Positions 25,068 to 32,299 of a DNA stretch of 38,566 nt are shown here, piece after piece (positions within the stretch are counted from its first letter, which is position 1; each line of letters begins with the position of its first letter). Both the position numbers and the translations under genes were made by a program. This stretch comes from Pseudomonas sp. MWU15-20650. GTDB lineage: Bacteria; Pseudomonadota; Gammaproteobacteria; Pseudomonadales; Pseudomonadaceae. The notes beneath the pieces were generated by a model. That model worked only from the letters and a program-made list of their open reading frames with translations. It searched no databases and was not told the origin of the DNA. The stretch covers positions 1 to 38,566 of the forward strand of contig NZ_JALJFG010000048.1 of the NCBI RefSeq assembly GCF_023242475.1. The letters run 5' to 3'.

Positions 25068-25110
25068 TTATCCACAGAGATACCCACGGTTTTCGTGGAC
25101 AAGTCTTTTT
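25068..25110. other. DnaA-box-like inverted pair with hairpin and T-rich flank
   Basis: A perfect DnaA box, TTATCCACA (25068-25076), faces an inverted near-match, GTGGACAA (25095-25102). Between them CCACG and CGTGG form a small hairpin (25084-25098). A T-rich run follows (to about 25129). It could act as a weak terminator for the hydrolase gene or as a DnaA-binding site; neither is proven. Confidence 0.4.
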
Positions 25111-25131
25111 ACTTTTTTACGATTTTTTTGC

Positions 25132-26292
25132 TCAGTTAATACCGTTGGGAAACGTACCCGGCAGCAAAATCTCGCGATTCACATCGCGTATATCGTTATA
25201 GCCACACAGTGCCATCGACACGTCCAGCTCGCGGGCAATGATGTCCAGCGCCTTCGTGACACCCGCCTCGCCCATCGCTCCCAAGCCGTACAGATGCGGG
25301 CGGCCGATCAACGTACCTTTCGCCCCCAGCGCCATCGCCTTGAGCACGTCCTGGCCGGAACGGATGCCCCCGTCAAGCCACACTTCAATCTGCTTGCCCA
25401 CTGCCTCAACCATTGCCGGCAATTGGCTGATACTCGAGGGCGCGCCATCCAACTGACGGCCACCGTGGTTACTCACCACTAAGGCGTCGGCGCCGGAATT
25501 GGCCGCCAGGCGCGCGTCCTCCACATCGAGGATGCCCTTGATAATCAGCTTGCCGCCCCAGCATTTTTTGATCCACTCCACGTCGTCCCAACTCAGGCGC
25601 GGGTCGAATTGCTGAGCGGTCCAGGACGACAGCGAACTCATATCCGCCACGCCCTTCACATGCCCGACGATATTGCCGAAACCATGGCGCTTGGTGCCGA
25701 GCATGCCCATCACCCAACGTGGCTTGGTCATCATGTTGAGGATATTCGCCAGGGTCAGTTTGGGCGGTGCCGACAGGCCGTTGATCAAGTCCTTGTGGCG
25801 TTGCCCGAGGATTTGCAGGTCGAGGGTCAGTACCAGGGCATCCACACCGGCGGCCTTGGCGCGCTCGATCAACTGCTCGATAAACGCCCGGTCGCGCATC
25901 ACATACAACTGGAACCAGAAGGGCTGGCCGACGTGTTCGGCGATGTCTTCCAGGGAACAAATGCTCATGGTCGACAGGGTGTAGCGCACGCCGAAAGCGG
26001 CGGCGGCGCGGGCGGTGAGGATCTCGCCATCGGCATGTTGCATGCCCGCCAGGCCGGTCGGCGCCAAGGCCACGGGCATGGCCATGTCCTGGCCAATCAT
26101 GGTGGCGCGGATCGAGCGCTCATCAATATTGCGCGCCACTCGCTGGCGGAACTTGATGCGGGCAAAATCATGTTCATTGGCGCGATAGGTGCTCTCAGTC
26201 CAAGAGCCGGAATCGGCGTAATCGTAAAACATCCTGGGCACACGTTTTTGCGCCAGCTTGCGTAAGTCTTCGATGGTGGTGATCAACGACAT
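25132..26292 (-). CDS. FMN-dependent alpha-hydroxy-acid dehydrogenase (LldD-like)
   Basis: This is a 386-residue member of the L-lactate dehydrogenase/glycolate oxidase family. Visible active-site residues are Tyr130 (FQLYVMRDR), Asp158 (LTLDL), Lys252 (IIKGIL), catalytic His276 and Arg279 in SNHGGRQLDG, and the FMN phosphate site WLDGGIRSG and GRPHLYGLGA. It probably oxidises L-lactate or a related 2-hydroxy acid at the membrane and passes electrons to quinone. Overall resemblance to LldD is clear, but it is not next to lldP or lldR, so the substrate is uncertain. The ATG at 26292 is chosen because AAGGAGAGG lies upstream and MSLITTIEDL matches the family start. It diverges from a DeoR-type regulator. 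Confidence 0.9.
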   Translation of the reverse strand: MSLITTIEDLRKLAQKRVPRMFYDYADSGSWTESTYRANEHDFARIKFRQRVARNIDERSIRATMIGQDMAMPVALAPTGLAGMQHADGEILTARAAAAFGVRYTLSTMSICSLEDIAEHVGQPFWFQLYVMRDRAFIEQLIERAKAAGVDALVLTLDLQILGQRHKDLINGLSAPPKLTLANILNMMTKPRWVMGMLGTKRHGFGNIVGHVKGVADMSSLSSWTAQQFDPRLSWDDVEWIKKCWGGKLIIKGILDVEDARLAANSGADALVVSNHGGRQLDGAPSSISQLPAMVEAVGKQIEVWLDGGIRSGQDVLKAMALGAKGTLIGRPHLYGLGAMGEAGVTKALDIIARELDVSMALCGYNDIRDVNREILLPGTFPNGIN

Positions 26293-26373
26293 CGGGGGGC
26301 ACCTCTCCTTGAACTGAGTGCAGCTGATCCAAAAACAGAGAGTAACCGCCGATGCCCCCTGCAACCAGCGATT

Positions 26374-26387
26374 GCGTTTATAAACGC
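26374..26387. promoter_or_regulatory. Perfect 14-base palindrome, candidate DeoR-type operator
   Basis: GCGTTTATAAACGC is a perfect palindrome in the middle of the 137-base region between the divergent dehydrogenase and deoR-type genes. Its A/T centre could also be part of a -10. The position suits control of both genes by the adjacent regulator. Confidence 0.5.
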
Positions 26388-26429
26388 CGGCGACTAATCT
26401 CGCACAAACCCGCAAAAAAGCGCATAACC

Positions 26430-27215
26430 ATGCACAACACCCATCAAGCCATCGACCTGCCTTCCCTGCGTAAACAGAAGATCCTGTTGCTGCTGGCGCG
26501 CGACGGCAAAGTCACCGCGTCGGAATTGGTGGAGCACTTTGCCGTGTCCCAGGACACCATCCGCCGCGACCTCGGCGAACTGGCTGCTGCGGGTTTGCTG
26601 CAACGCGTGCACGGCGGCGCCCTGCCCCGCCCCAAAGACACCGGCAAGGACTTTTTCACCCGCGTCGGCGAGACCAGTGAGGTCAAGCGCCACCTTGCGC
26701 GGCTGGCCGCTGATCAGGTGGAAGACGGCCAGATCGTGTTGTTCGATTCCGGCTCCACCACGTTGCAGATTGCCCAGTCATTGCCGCGCTCGATCCGCCT
26801 GACGGTGGTCACACCATCGCCGATGATCGCCATTGCCCTGGCGGACCATCCCAATGTCAAAGTGATCCTCGCCGGTGGCCAACTCAACCCCGCCACCGTG
26901 TCCACCGGTGGTCATGAAGCGCTCCGCTTGATCCAGAGTATAAAAGCCGACCTGCTGTTTACCGGCGTCTGCGCCCTGCATCCGCAAGTGGGCATTACCT
27001 CGTTGCATTTTGATGAAGTGGCAGTCAAGCAAGCGTTGCTCGACAGCGCGTCCCATGTCGTGGCCGTGACCCTGGCGGACAAGCTCGGCGCTGTGGAGCC
27101 GTTTGTGGTAGCACCGTGCAACCGGATTCATACGCTGATTACCGAGTGGCATGTGCCCAGCCTGGAGCCGTATGAAGCGTTAGGGTTGCAAGTGATTCGC
27201 GTAGAGACCGAGTAG
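26430..27215 (+). CDS. DeoR/GlpR-family transcriptional regulator
   Basis: This is a 261-residue repressor-type regulator. The N-terminal DeoR HTH (about 12-66) has KILLLLARDGKVTASELVEH and the recognition helix VSQDTIRRDLGELAAAGLLQ, followed by the RVHGGALP signature. The C-terminal sugar-phosphate sensor domain starts at LFDSGSTTLQIA and carries ILAGGQLNPAT and the terminal DKLGAVEPFVVAP. It likely senses a phosphorylated metabolite and controls the divergent dehydrogenase. The ATG at 26430 gives the usual family length; the upstream start at 26352 would cover the palindrome region. Its last 36 bases overlap the convergent DUF72 gene. Confidence 0.92.
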   Translation: MHNTHQAIDLPSLRKQKILLLLARDGKVTASELVEHFAVSQDTIRRDLGELAAAGLLQRVHGGALPRPKDTGKDFFTRVGETSEVKRHLARLAADQVEDGQIVLFDSGSTTLQIAQSLPRSIRLTVVTPSPMIAIALADHPNVKVILAGGQLNPATVSTGGHEALRLIQSIKADLLFTGVCALHPQVGITSLHFDEVAVKQALLDSASHVVAVTLADKLGAVEPFVVAPCNRIHTLITEWHVPSLEPYEALGLQVIRVETE

Positions 27216-27908
27216 GTACAAGGCATCAGCCACTGCGTGACCGCTGGCGGTGTTGTCGAAGATGCACCAGGTCGGAATACCTGCGGCAGCGGATTGCCTC
27301 AGCCGTCGCGCGAATGCCTGCACACGCTCCGGCCCGTAGGCACTGTGATAGATCCGCGGCGATCCATGCAGACGCCAATACTGCACGCCCTGCCAGCCTG
27401 TGCCCGCCTCGATAACCGGTGGGTCGGCGACCACGCGACCTATCTGCAAGTCGACTAACAATGCATCCGCCTCAAGCCAAGTGGCATGACGCGGCTCAAG
27501 CACCACCGGCCTTGCGAAGCGCTCGCGTAACGCGGTGAAAAAAGCCATCGCCACAGCCGGTTCATAGCGCAGCGAGGGAGGCAATTGAACCAACAGGCAG
27601 CCCAGTTTTTCACCTAGAGGCAGGCACTGCTCAAGGAACTCATCCAGCGCCGCCTCGCAATGCTGCAAGCGCAGTTCATGGGTGATGTGCCTGGGCACCT
27701 TGACCGAAAAACGAAACGCCGACGGCACCGATTGCGCCCAGCGTGCATAGGTCTTGGGCAAGTGCGGCCGATAAAACGAACTGTTGATCTCGACCGCATT
27801 GAACCGCGATGCGTAACGTTGCAGATGCGTCCCCGCGCCCGCAAACGCCGGCCAGTGCTCACGCGGCAAACTCCACCCCGCGCACCCCACCTGCAGCGAT
27901 GCAGTCAA
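27180..27908 (-). CDS. DUF72 domain protein
   Basis: This is a 242-residue DUF72 (YecE-like, PF01904) protein with a TIM-barrel-like fold. It shows the family start VGCAGWSLP, the EINSSFYRPHLPKTYARWA block, FSVKVPRHITH, CLLVQLPPSLRY, VVLEPRHATW and YWRLHGSPRIYHSAY, and ends with CIFDNTASGHAVADAL. Function is unknown; a nuclease or isomerase role has been speculated. The start is TTG at 27908, overlapping the upstream HhH gene's stop in a TTGA arrangement; no ATG is available before VGCAGW. The 3' end overlaps the deoR-type gene by 36 bases tail to tail. Confidence 0.9.
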   Translation of the reverse strand: MTASLQVGCAGWSLPREHWPAFAGAGTHLQRYASRFNAVEINSSFYRPHLPKTYARWAQSVPSAFRFSVKVPRHITHELRLQHCEAALDEFLEQCLPLGEKLGCLLVQLPPSLRYEPAVAMAFFTALRERFARPVVLEPRHATWLEADALLVDLQIGRVVADPPVIEAGTGWQGVQYWRLHGSPRIYHSAYGPERVQAFARRLRQSAAAGIPTWCIFDNTASGHAVADALYLLGLYANHLQP

Positions 27909-28336
27909 AACAGCACCCTGGCAGCATCACGCATGAAAATCTCGATGGTTTTTGGCCCCACACCGTCGAATTCCGCCAAGCGTTTTTCAAAGGCGCTACG
28001 GTCTGCGCTGACGCCCCTTATCTGGGTGATCTTGCCCGCGTACTCGGCATTCAATTTGGCGCTCAGGTCCAGCAGGCGCTGGGCGGTGGTCTCATCGTAG
28101 CGAACGTAATGGGCACGTCCCAACATCGCGACTAATTGGCCAGAGGTGCAATGCTGTAGCTTGCGCGCCGTGTCACGCCCCTCTTCTTCGACGATCACCT
28201 GGTAAGCCCGCGCCGCGATTGGCGCCTGGATACGCTTGCCCATCAAGAAGCTGGCGATAAACCACTTGAACAGGCTGGTGTCATCTCCGGGCTTGAGATC
28301 AATGCCCAATTCAGCCGCCGTAATCGACTTGGCCAT
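27905..28336 (-). CDS. HhH-GPD-like DNA-binding protein (annotated elsewhere as DNA methylase/endonuclease III-like)
   Basis: This is a 143-residue small helical protein. A C-terminal helix-hairpin-helix is visible in LAEFDGVGPKTIEIFMRDAA, the DNA-binding motif of the endonuclease III/HhH-GPD group. However, the catalytic Lys/Asp and the Fe-S Cys cluster of true glycosylases are not apparent, so a catalytic role is doubtful. The N-terminal half contains LFKWFIASFLMGKRI. The ATG at 28336 begins MAKSITAAELGI and lies 2 bases after the stop of a 25-codon ORF (TGAGTATG), suggesting translational coupling. It overlaps the DUF72 start. Confidence 0.8.
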   Translation of the reverse strand: MAKSITAAELGIDLKPGDDTSLFKWFIASFLMGKRIQAPIAARAYQVIVEEEGRDTARKLQHCTSGQLVAMLGRAHYVRYDETTAQRLLDLSAKLNAEYAGKITQIRGVSADRSAFEKRLAEFDGVGPKTIEIFMRDAARVLF

Positions 28337-28338
28337 AC

Positions 28339-28416
28339 TCAATGGCCCAACTTGCACTCGGCCTTGGCAGCCTGCTCGTGGGTTGGGGTTTTGTCGGCAT
28401 TGGGGTGATCAGTCAC
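28339..28416 (-). CDS. Predicted 25-residue small protein upstream of the HhH gene
   Basis: A GTG-started frame encodes MTDHPNADKTPTHEQAAKAE followed by CKLGH. It is hydrophilic and Ala/Lys/His-rich, with one Cys and no membrane segment. A strong ribosome site, AAGGAG, lies 8 bases before the GTG, whereas the downstream HhH gene has only a weak site (TGAG). The stop is 2 bases before the HhH ATG, so this frame may be a leader whose translation drives the HhH gene, or a real small protein. I do not recognise a family. Confidence 0.5.
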   Translation of the reverse strand: MTDHPNADKTPTHEQAAKAECKLGH

Positions 28417-28440
28417 GAGGTAATCTCCTTGCAGTGGCAA

Positions 28441-28459
28441 GCACGCAAAAATGGCGTGC
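28441..28459. promoter_or_regulatory. Inverted repeat upstream of the small-ORF/HhH/DUF72 run
   Basis: GCACGC (28441-28446) and GCGTGC (28454-28459) are separated by AAAAATG. The repeat lies 25 bases upstream of the GTG at 28416 in the 212-base region shared with the divergent DJ-1/PfpI gene. It could be an operator or a 5'-UTR hairpin. Confidence 0.25.
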
Positions 28460-28628
28460 GCTTATGCAGCAGAGCCCTTCGTTTTTTGATAGTTCAAGGA
28501 AATTGCCCCGCAATACCGGCGCAGAAATAAGCGCGAATTAATTTAAACCTTTTACCGAGGCACCGGCTCAACAGTCAGGTACGGCATCACGCTGCGCCGA
28601 AGAAACCCGACCCAGGAGACAGGCAACC

Positions 28629-29189
28629 ATGAGCTCGCAACTCAACGGCAAGAACATCCTCATCATCACCTCCAACACCGGCATCGAGCGCGATGAACTG
28701 CTCGGGCCTCTGGCCGCCCTGCGCGGCTATGGCGCGACGGTAACGCACGGTTCGAGCAAAGGGGGTACGACCCAGACCTTTGTTGGCGACACAGAGAAAG
28801 ACAAGACCGTGGAGTCCGACGTGCAACTGTCGGATGTGGCAAGCAGCGACTTTGACGCGTTGGTTATCCCCGGCGGTACGGTCAATGCCGACACTCTGCG
28901 CCAGGATGCGGCGGCATTGCGCTTGATCAACGACTTCGTCAAAGCTGGTAAAACCGTCGCCGCGATCTGCCACGGACCATGGGCGCTGATCGATGCAGGC
29001 GTGGTCAAGGGCAAGACCTTGACCTCCTATAAAAGCGTGCGCATCGACCTGGAAAACGCCGGGGCTGCCGGTTGGGTGGATGCCCAGGTGAAGGAATGCA
29101 ACGCCAATGGCTGGACCCTGATTACCTCACGTACGCCGGACGATTTACCGGCGTTCAACGAGGCGATTGCCAAAGCCGTCGCGGGTTGA
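28629..29189 (+). CDS. DJ-1/PfpI family protein (type 1 glutamine amidotransferase-like)
   Basis: This is a 186-residue DJ-1/PfpI superfamily member. The nucleophile elbow is AAICHGPW with Cys114 followed by His115, the usual PfpI pair. VIPGGTVNADTLR (79-91) and LTSYKSVRIDLENAGA are further family landmarks. Relatives act as glyoxalase III/deglycase-like or protease-like stress proteins; this subgroup is close to YhbO/PfpI. It is probably cytoplasmic and stress-related. The ATG at 28629 has GGAGA about 12 bases upstream. It converges on the PLDc_N gene with a perfect REP hairpin between. Confidence 0.9.
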   Translation: MSSQLNGKNILIITSNTGIERDELLGPLAALRGYGATVTHGSSKGGTTQTFVGDTEKDKTVESDVQLSDVASSDFDALVIPGGTVNADTLRQDAAALRLINDFVKAGKTVAAICHGPWALIDAGVVKGKTLTSYKSVRIDLENAGAAGWVDAQVKECNANGWTLITSRTPDDLPAFNEAIAKAVAG

Positions 29190-29198
29190 CACGCTAAC

Positions 29199-29230
29199 CT
29201 GTGGCGAGGGAACTTGCTCCCTCGCCACAG
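29199..29230. repeat. GAGGGAACTTGCTCCC-type REP hairpin
   Basis: CTGTGGCGAGGGA (29199-29211) is perfectly complementary to TCCCTCGCCACAG (29218-29230) across a 6-base loop. It is a single REP with a complete stem between convergent genes and could act as a bidirectional 3' boundary. Confidence 0.85.
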
Positions 29231-29260
29231 TGACGGTGTATCTCTGCGTCTGGCTTGCGC

Positions 29261-29467
29261 TCAGTGCTTACGGTGTTCAGGCATCTCGCGCTTCGGCCCG
29301 AACAGGGCCCAGACAATCAGCCCGAACAGCGGCACGAAAATCAGGATGATCAACCACAGCCCCTTGGTCTCCCAGGCACCCGTACTGCGCAAGACGATAT
29401 TGATCGCCCACAACTCCAACACCAGCAGAACCACCGCCAGCACGATCCAGATGTAGTCTATTTGCAT
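29261..29467 (-). CDS. PLDc_N domain small membrane protein
   Basis: This is a 68-residue protein with two transmembrane helices (about 5-28 and 36-57): IWIVLAVVLLVLELWAINIV, then the family signature WETKGLWLIILIFVPLFGLI. It ends with a basic tail FGPKREMPEHRKH. This is the stand-alone PLDc_N (phospholipase D N-terminal, PF13396) type found near cardiolipin synthases, but no PLD domain is present. The start is strongly supported by AGGAGGTGA just upstream. Function is unknown. Confidence 0.88.
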   Translation of the reverse strand: MQIDYIWIVLAVVLLVLELWAINIVLRSTGAWETKGLWLIILIFVPLFGLIVWALFGPKREMPEHRKH

Positions 29468-29624
29468 GCATCACCTCCTGAGGTCTATGCATTAGGTCAA
29501 GCATTTTCCCCGAGGGTTCCATCCGATTTCCCACCCCTCACGCCCAACGGTTGCGGCACAGTCCAGGCAACCTTCTAGACTCAACCCCAGTCACCTCTCT
29601 CGCATTCAATTACGGAGGTTCAGG

Positions 29625-30182
29625 ATGACCGAGCACGTTATTCACTTTCATTGCCAGATTGACCAAGGCACGAGCGAACGCTTTCGCGACTGTTGCCTGG
29701 AGGCTATTGATCAAGGCGCCACGTCCCTGCTGCTGAACCTGTCGACTACCGGTGGCAGCACCAATTTCGGCTTCACCCTCTACACCTTTCTCAAGGCGCT
29801 GCCGGTGCCCCTGTGCGCGATCAACGCGGGCAACATCGAATCCATGGGCATCATCATGTTCCTGGCCGCCAGCCGCCGAATCACAACCCCTCACTCACGC
29901 TTTCTGATCCACCCGATGAACTGGTATTTCAGCCAGAGTTCGGTTGACCACCAACGCCTGCGCGAATACCTGTCGAGCCTGGACAACGACTTGGCGCGCT
30001 ACGTAAAGATCTACGAGCTGGAAACCGTCCAGGCCGACACCCAGCTGGATATTTTCAAGTGCCTGTCGGCCGAAGAGAAAGTCATCGCGGCCCGCGAGTC
30101 GCTGGCCTATGGAATCGCTCACGAGCTCAAGCAAGTGGTGTTTGCCGAGGACATCAAGCACTGGAAGGTCAGCGGTGGGTAA
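29625..30182 (+). CDS. ClpP-like serine protease (orphan, non-canonical)
   Basis: This is a 185-residue ClpP/crotonase-fold peptidase. The nucleophile is Ser73 in GNIESMGIIMFLA and the catalytic His is His96 in RFLIHPMNW, both in the right spacing for ClpP. The third triad residue is probably in the QADTQLDIFKCLSAEE region. The segment LSAEEKVIAARESLAYGIAH matches the ClpP C-terminal handle pattern. It is shorter than housekeeping ClpP, lacks a propeptide, and has no clpX neighbour. The ATG at 29625 has GGAGG upstream. It may act alone or with an unlinked ATPase; the substrate is unknown. Confidence 0.85.
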   Translation: MTEHVIHFHCQIDQGTSERFRDCCLEAIDQGATSLLLNLSTTGGSTNFGFTLYTFLKALPVPLCAINAGNIESMGIIMFLAASRRITTPHSRFLIHPMNWYFSQSSVDHQRLREYLSSLDNDLARYVKIYELETVQADTQLDIFKCLSAEEKVIAARESLAYGIAHELKQVVFAEDIKHWKVSGG

Positions 30183-30221
30183 GCCGCCATTCGTCGTATG
30201 ACCCTGAACTTTTTAAAACTT

Positions 30222-30248
30222 TGCTTGCGGTTGAGCATTCCCTATTAA
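30222..30248 (+). promoter_or_regulatory. Candidate stress promoter for the KGG protein
   Basis: TTGCTT (30222-30227) and CCTATTAAG (-10 TATTAA, 30243-30248) are separated by 15 bases, about 40 bases before the ATG. The C before the -10 is a feature favoured by sigma-S, but the spacer is short. Confidence 0.3.
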
Positions 30249-30287
30249 GCGACACCCTTGATTCACTCATTGATGAGGGATTTGAAA

Positions 30288-30461
30288 ATGGCTAATAGCG
30301 GAAAAACCACGACAGGCGCAGGCGGTAAAGCCAAGCCGGACACCGCCCACAAAAGCGGTGGCCAAGGCTCCGGTGGCCACTTTGCCAAAGACCATGAAAA
30401 GGCCTCCGAAGCCGGCAAAAAAGGCGGGGCGCACAGCTCCGGCGGCGGCCGGAAGTCTTGA
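30288..30461 (+). CDS. KGG-motif general stress protein (YciG-like)
   Basis: This is a 57-residue, Gly/Lys/Ser/His-rich hydrophilic protein. It has the stress-induced KGG pattern SGGHFAKDHEKASEAGKKGG near the C terminus and a low-complexity N terminus. It is expected to be disordered and cytoplasmic. Family members (E. coli YciG, GsiB-like repeats) are induced in stationary phase or under osmotic stress. The ATG at 30288 is chosen because GAGGGA lies upstream; an earlier start would add ten unrelated residues. A long stem-loop follows the gene. Confidence 0.85.
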   Translation: MANSGKTTTGAGGKAKPDTAHKSGGQGSGGHFAKDHEKASEAGKKGGAHSSGGGRKS

Positions 30462-30472
30462 TTGACGCGTTA

Positions 30473-30498
30473 CCGAAGCCCGGTCTTCCGGGCTTCGG
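30473..30498 (+). terminator. Stem-loop terminator candidate after the KGG gene
   Basis: CCGAAGCCCGG (30473-30483) pairs perfectly with CCGGGCTTCGG (30488-30498) around a TCTT tetraloop. The following bases (TCTGATC) are only weakly T-rich. It lies 11 bases after the stop. Confidence 0.65.
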
Positions 30499-30518
30499 TC
30501 TGATCACTGGCGATCATC

Positions 30519-31064
30519 TCACGGCACCGGTAACCAGCCACTGAACTCACCCCGTGCACCCAGCGGGCACCAGGCGATATCCCAGACAGGCGGCGGCAAC
30601 ACCTGCTGCTCTGCGGTCTTCGACGCGGCGCCCTTCCAATCGAATACGCTCGAGCCCTGCCACGCCAGGACCACCCCCTGGGCCTGGCTGTCATCGGTGA
30701 TGATCCAACGCGCGGCCGCTGCGGCCATGAAGGCTTCGATCAGCTCATCGTCGATCTGCGTCCGGTAAGACGAGCCCAGCAGCCAGCGGCATACATTCAG
30801 GTGGTAGGTCCAATCCAGCGGTGGCTGGTTGCGATAGGCCCAGGTCATGAAACTGCGGAACAGGTTCAGGCCCTCAGGCGGGTCCAGCTTGAGCAGCGCC
30901 GGGCAGATGTCGAACAAGGTGTGCCAGTGGGGTAACAGGCGTGCATCCAGGTGCACAAAACAGCGAGCGTTGCTGGGGTAATCAGGCACCGCAGGTTCGG
31001 CGCACAGGCGGCGGGACGCCTTGCTGACCAGGCGTTTGGCGCCGGCAGGCAATAGAGGGTTCAT
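30519..31064 (-). CDS. Conserved hypothetical protein, function not recognised
   Basis: This is a 181-residue soluble protein beginning MNPLLPAGAKRLVSKASRRL. It is rich in Trp, Pro and Leu, with no signal peptide or transmembrane segment. Notable stretches are FMTWAYRNQPPLDWTYHLNV in the middle and VWDIAWCPLGARGEFSGWLP at the C terminus. Codon use and composition are like the neighbours, so I consider it a real gene. I chose the ATG at 31064, preceded by GAGTG, over a GTG 9 bases upstream. I do not recognise a domain. It is followed on the same strand by nothing close; upstream on the same strand is the DUF2946 gene (62-base gap), so they may be cotranscribed. Confidence 0.7.
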   Translation of the reverse strand: MNPLLPAGAKRLVSKASRRLCAEPAVPDYPSNARCFVHLDARLLPHWHTLFDICPALLKLDPPEGLNLFRSFMTWAYRNQPPLDWTYHLNVCRWLLGSSYRTQIDDELIEAFMAAAAARWIITDDSQAQGVVLAWQGSSVFDWKGAASKTAEQQVLPPPVWDIAWCPLGARGEFSGWLPVP

Positions 31065-31126
31065 GAAATGCACTCATACTCGTGACGATAGAATGCCTCC
31101 TGGTCACAGGAAGCCCAAGGCACACG

Positions 31127-31510
31127 TCAGAATGCAGGGGAAGCGCGGGGGTTGGCCGAAGGCCAGGAGTAACGCGGAGGCGCCTTGTTGCGCCGTTCAT
31201 GGGCCGGACGCGGGGGTTGCCCCAGGCCCAACAGCCAGGCCAGGCCGATCAGGAAGACCAGGGCGACGGTGATGGCATTGCACACCGGGCAGGCAAAGTA
31301 GTTCGAGATGTTGCTGGAAGACGGGTTAGCCAACCCTTTGTCGGAAACTGCCGGCTGCGTGCCTTCCACTGAACAGAACAGCCCACCGATACCATTGAGC
31401 TGCTGGCCCATCATTTGGCCATGCCCCAAACCGCAGGCGAACACGTTCATCAGCACGCAGAAGTACAGGGTCCAGGCGATGAGCGAACGGTCACAGTGGC
31501 GCAATTTCAT
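31127..31510 (-). CDS. DUF2946 domain protein
   Basis: This is a 127-residue protein with the DUF2946 pattern of proteobacterial copper/metal-associated membrane proteins. The N-terminal hydrophobic segment (about 9-28, SLIAWTLYFCVLMNVFACGL) is followed by GHGQMMGQQ. A central polar loop leads to FACPVCNAITVALVFLIG, a CxxC motif placed at the start of the second transmembrane helix. Such features suit metal handling. It lies 180 bases from the divergent SCO/PCu(A)C pair, which strengthens a copper link, though this is inference. The ATG at 31510 is chosen because it starts MKLRHCDRSLIAW just before the membrane segment. Confidence 0.8.
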   Translation of the reverse strand: MKLRHCDRSLIAWTLYFCVLMNVFACGLGHGQMMGQQLNGIGGLFCSVEGTQPAVSDKGLANPSSSNISNYFACPVCNAITVALVFLIGLAWLLGLGQPPRPAHERRNKAPPRYSWPSANPRASPAF

Positions 31511-31690
31511 GGCGGCGACTCTACCACCGAAGCCACAAAAGGATGAAGTGCGACGCGCCCCTGTGGCAGAACGTCGCAGATTACGTGGACCCGCCGGGGT
31601 TGCTAGACTGTGCGCCCGCATCATTACTCCTTTTCAAAGCCTGATATGTAGATCCAGAGCAATGCAGGCGCTTCACAGGATGCACAGTTG

Positions 31691-32299
31691 ATGAGTACGT
31701 TATTCACCCGCCGCAAAGTGCTGACCGGCATGGGCCTATTGGGCCTGGGCAGCCTGCTGGGCGGCTGTGACTACAGCCCCAAGCTGAACTTCAAGTACGG
31801 CAAGGACCTCAGTGACAAGATCATGGGCCGCACCTTCAAGCTCAAGAACACCGACGGCGAAACCGTCACCTTGAGCTCGTTCCGTGGCCTGATGCCGGTG
31901 GTGTTCTTCGGTTTCACCCAGTGCCCGGCGGTCTGCCCGACCACCCTGGCGCGCGCCGCCCAGGCCAAGAAGCTGATGGGTCGCGACGGTGAGATCATGC
32001 AGGTGGTGTTCATCACCCTTGATCCCGAGCGTGACACACCGCAACTGCTCGACCGCTACGTGAAGGCGTTCGACCCCAGTTTCGAAGCGCTGTACGGCAC
32101 CCCGGAAGAAATCGCCGTGGCCGCCAAGGAGTTCGGGATCTTTTATGAAAAGATCCCCGCCGGCGACACCTACACCCTGTCCCACACGTCCACCAGTTTC
32201 GTCTTCGACACCCGCGGCAACCTGCGCCTGGGCCTGTCGGCATCCCTTACCGCTAAAGAGTGCGCAGAAGACCTGCTCACCGTCATGGAGGTCTGTTAA
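31691..32299 (+). CDS. SCO/SenC family copper-binding lipoprotein
   Basis: This is a 202-residue thioredoxin-fold copper chaperone. The N terminus has twin arginines (TRRKVLTGMG) and ends in the lipobox LLGGC with Cys26, so it is probably a membrane-anchored periplasmic lipoprotein. Copper ligands are Cys78 and Cys82 in QCPAVCP and His165 in LSHTS. SCO proteins deliver copper to the CuA or CuB site of cytochrome oxidases. The ATG at 31691 follows an in-frame TTG. The stop TAA overlaps the PCu(A)C ATG by one base (TAATG), a conserved pairing. Confidence 0.93.
   Translation: MSTLFTRRKVLTGMGLLGLGSLLGGCDYSPKLNFKYGKDLSDKIMGRTFKLKNTDGETVTLSSFRGLMPVVFFGFTQCPAVCPTTLARAAQAKKLMGRDGEIMQVVFITLDPERDTPQLLDRYVKAFDPSFEALYGTPEEIAVAAKEFGIFYEKIPAGDTYTLSHTSTSFVFDTRGNLRLGLSASLTAKECAEDLLTVMEVC

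Noticed and set aside
28342..28530. Plus-strand 62-codon frame with a hydrophobic start, antisense to the 25-codon ORF
   Set aside because: It has no ribosome site and its C-terminal half loses coding character, whereas the minus-strand small frame has a strong site and coupling to the next gene.
29255..29578. Plus-strand 107-codon frame over the PLDc_N gene
   Set aside because: The minus-strand gene has AGGAGGTGA and two clean transmembrane helices.
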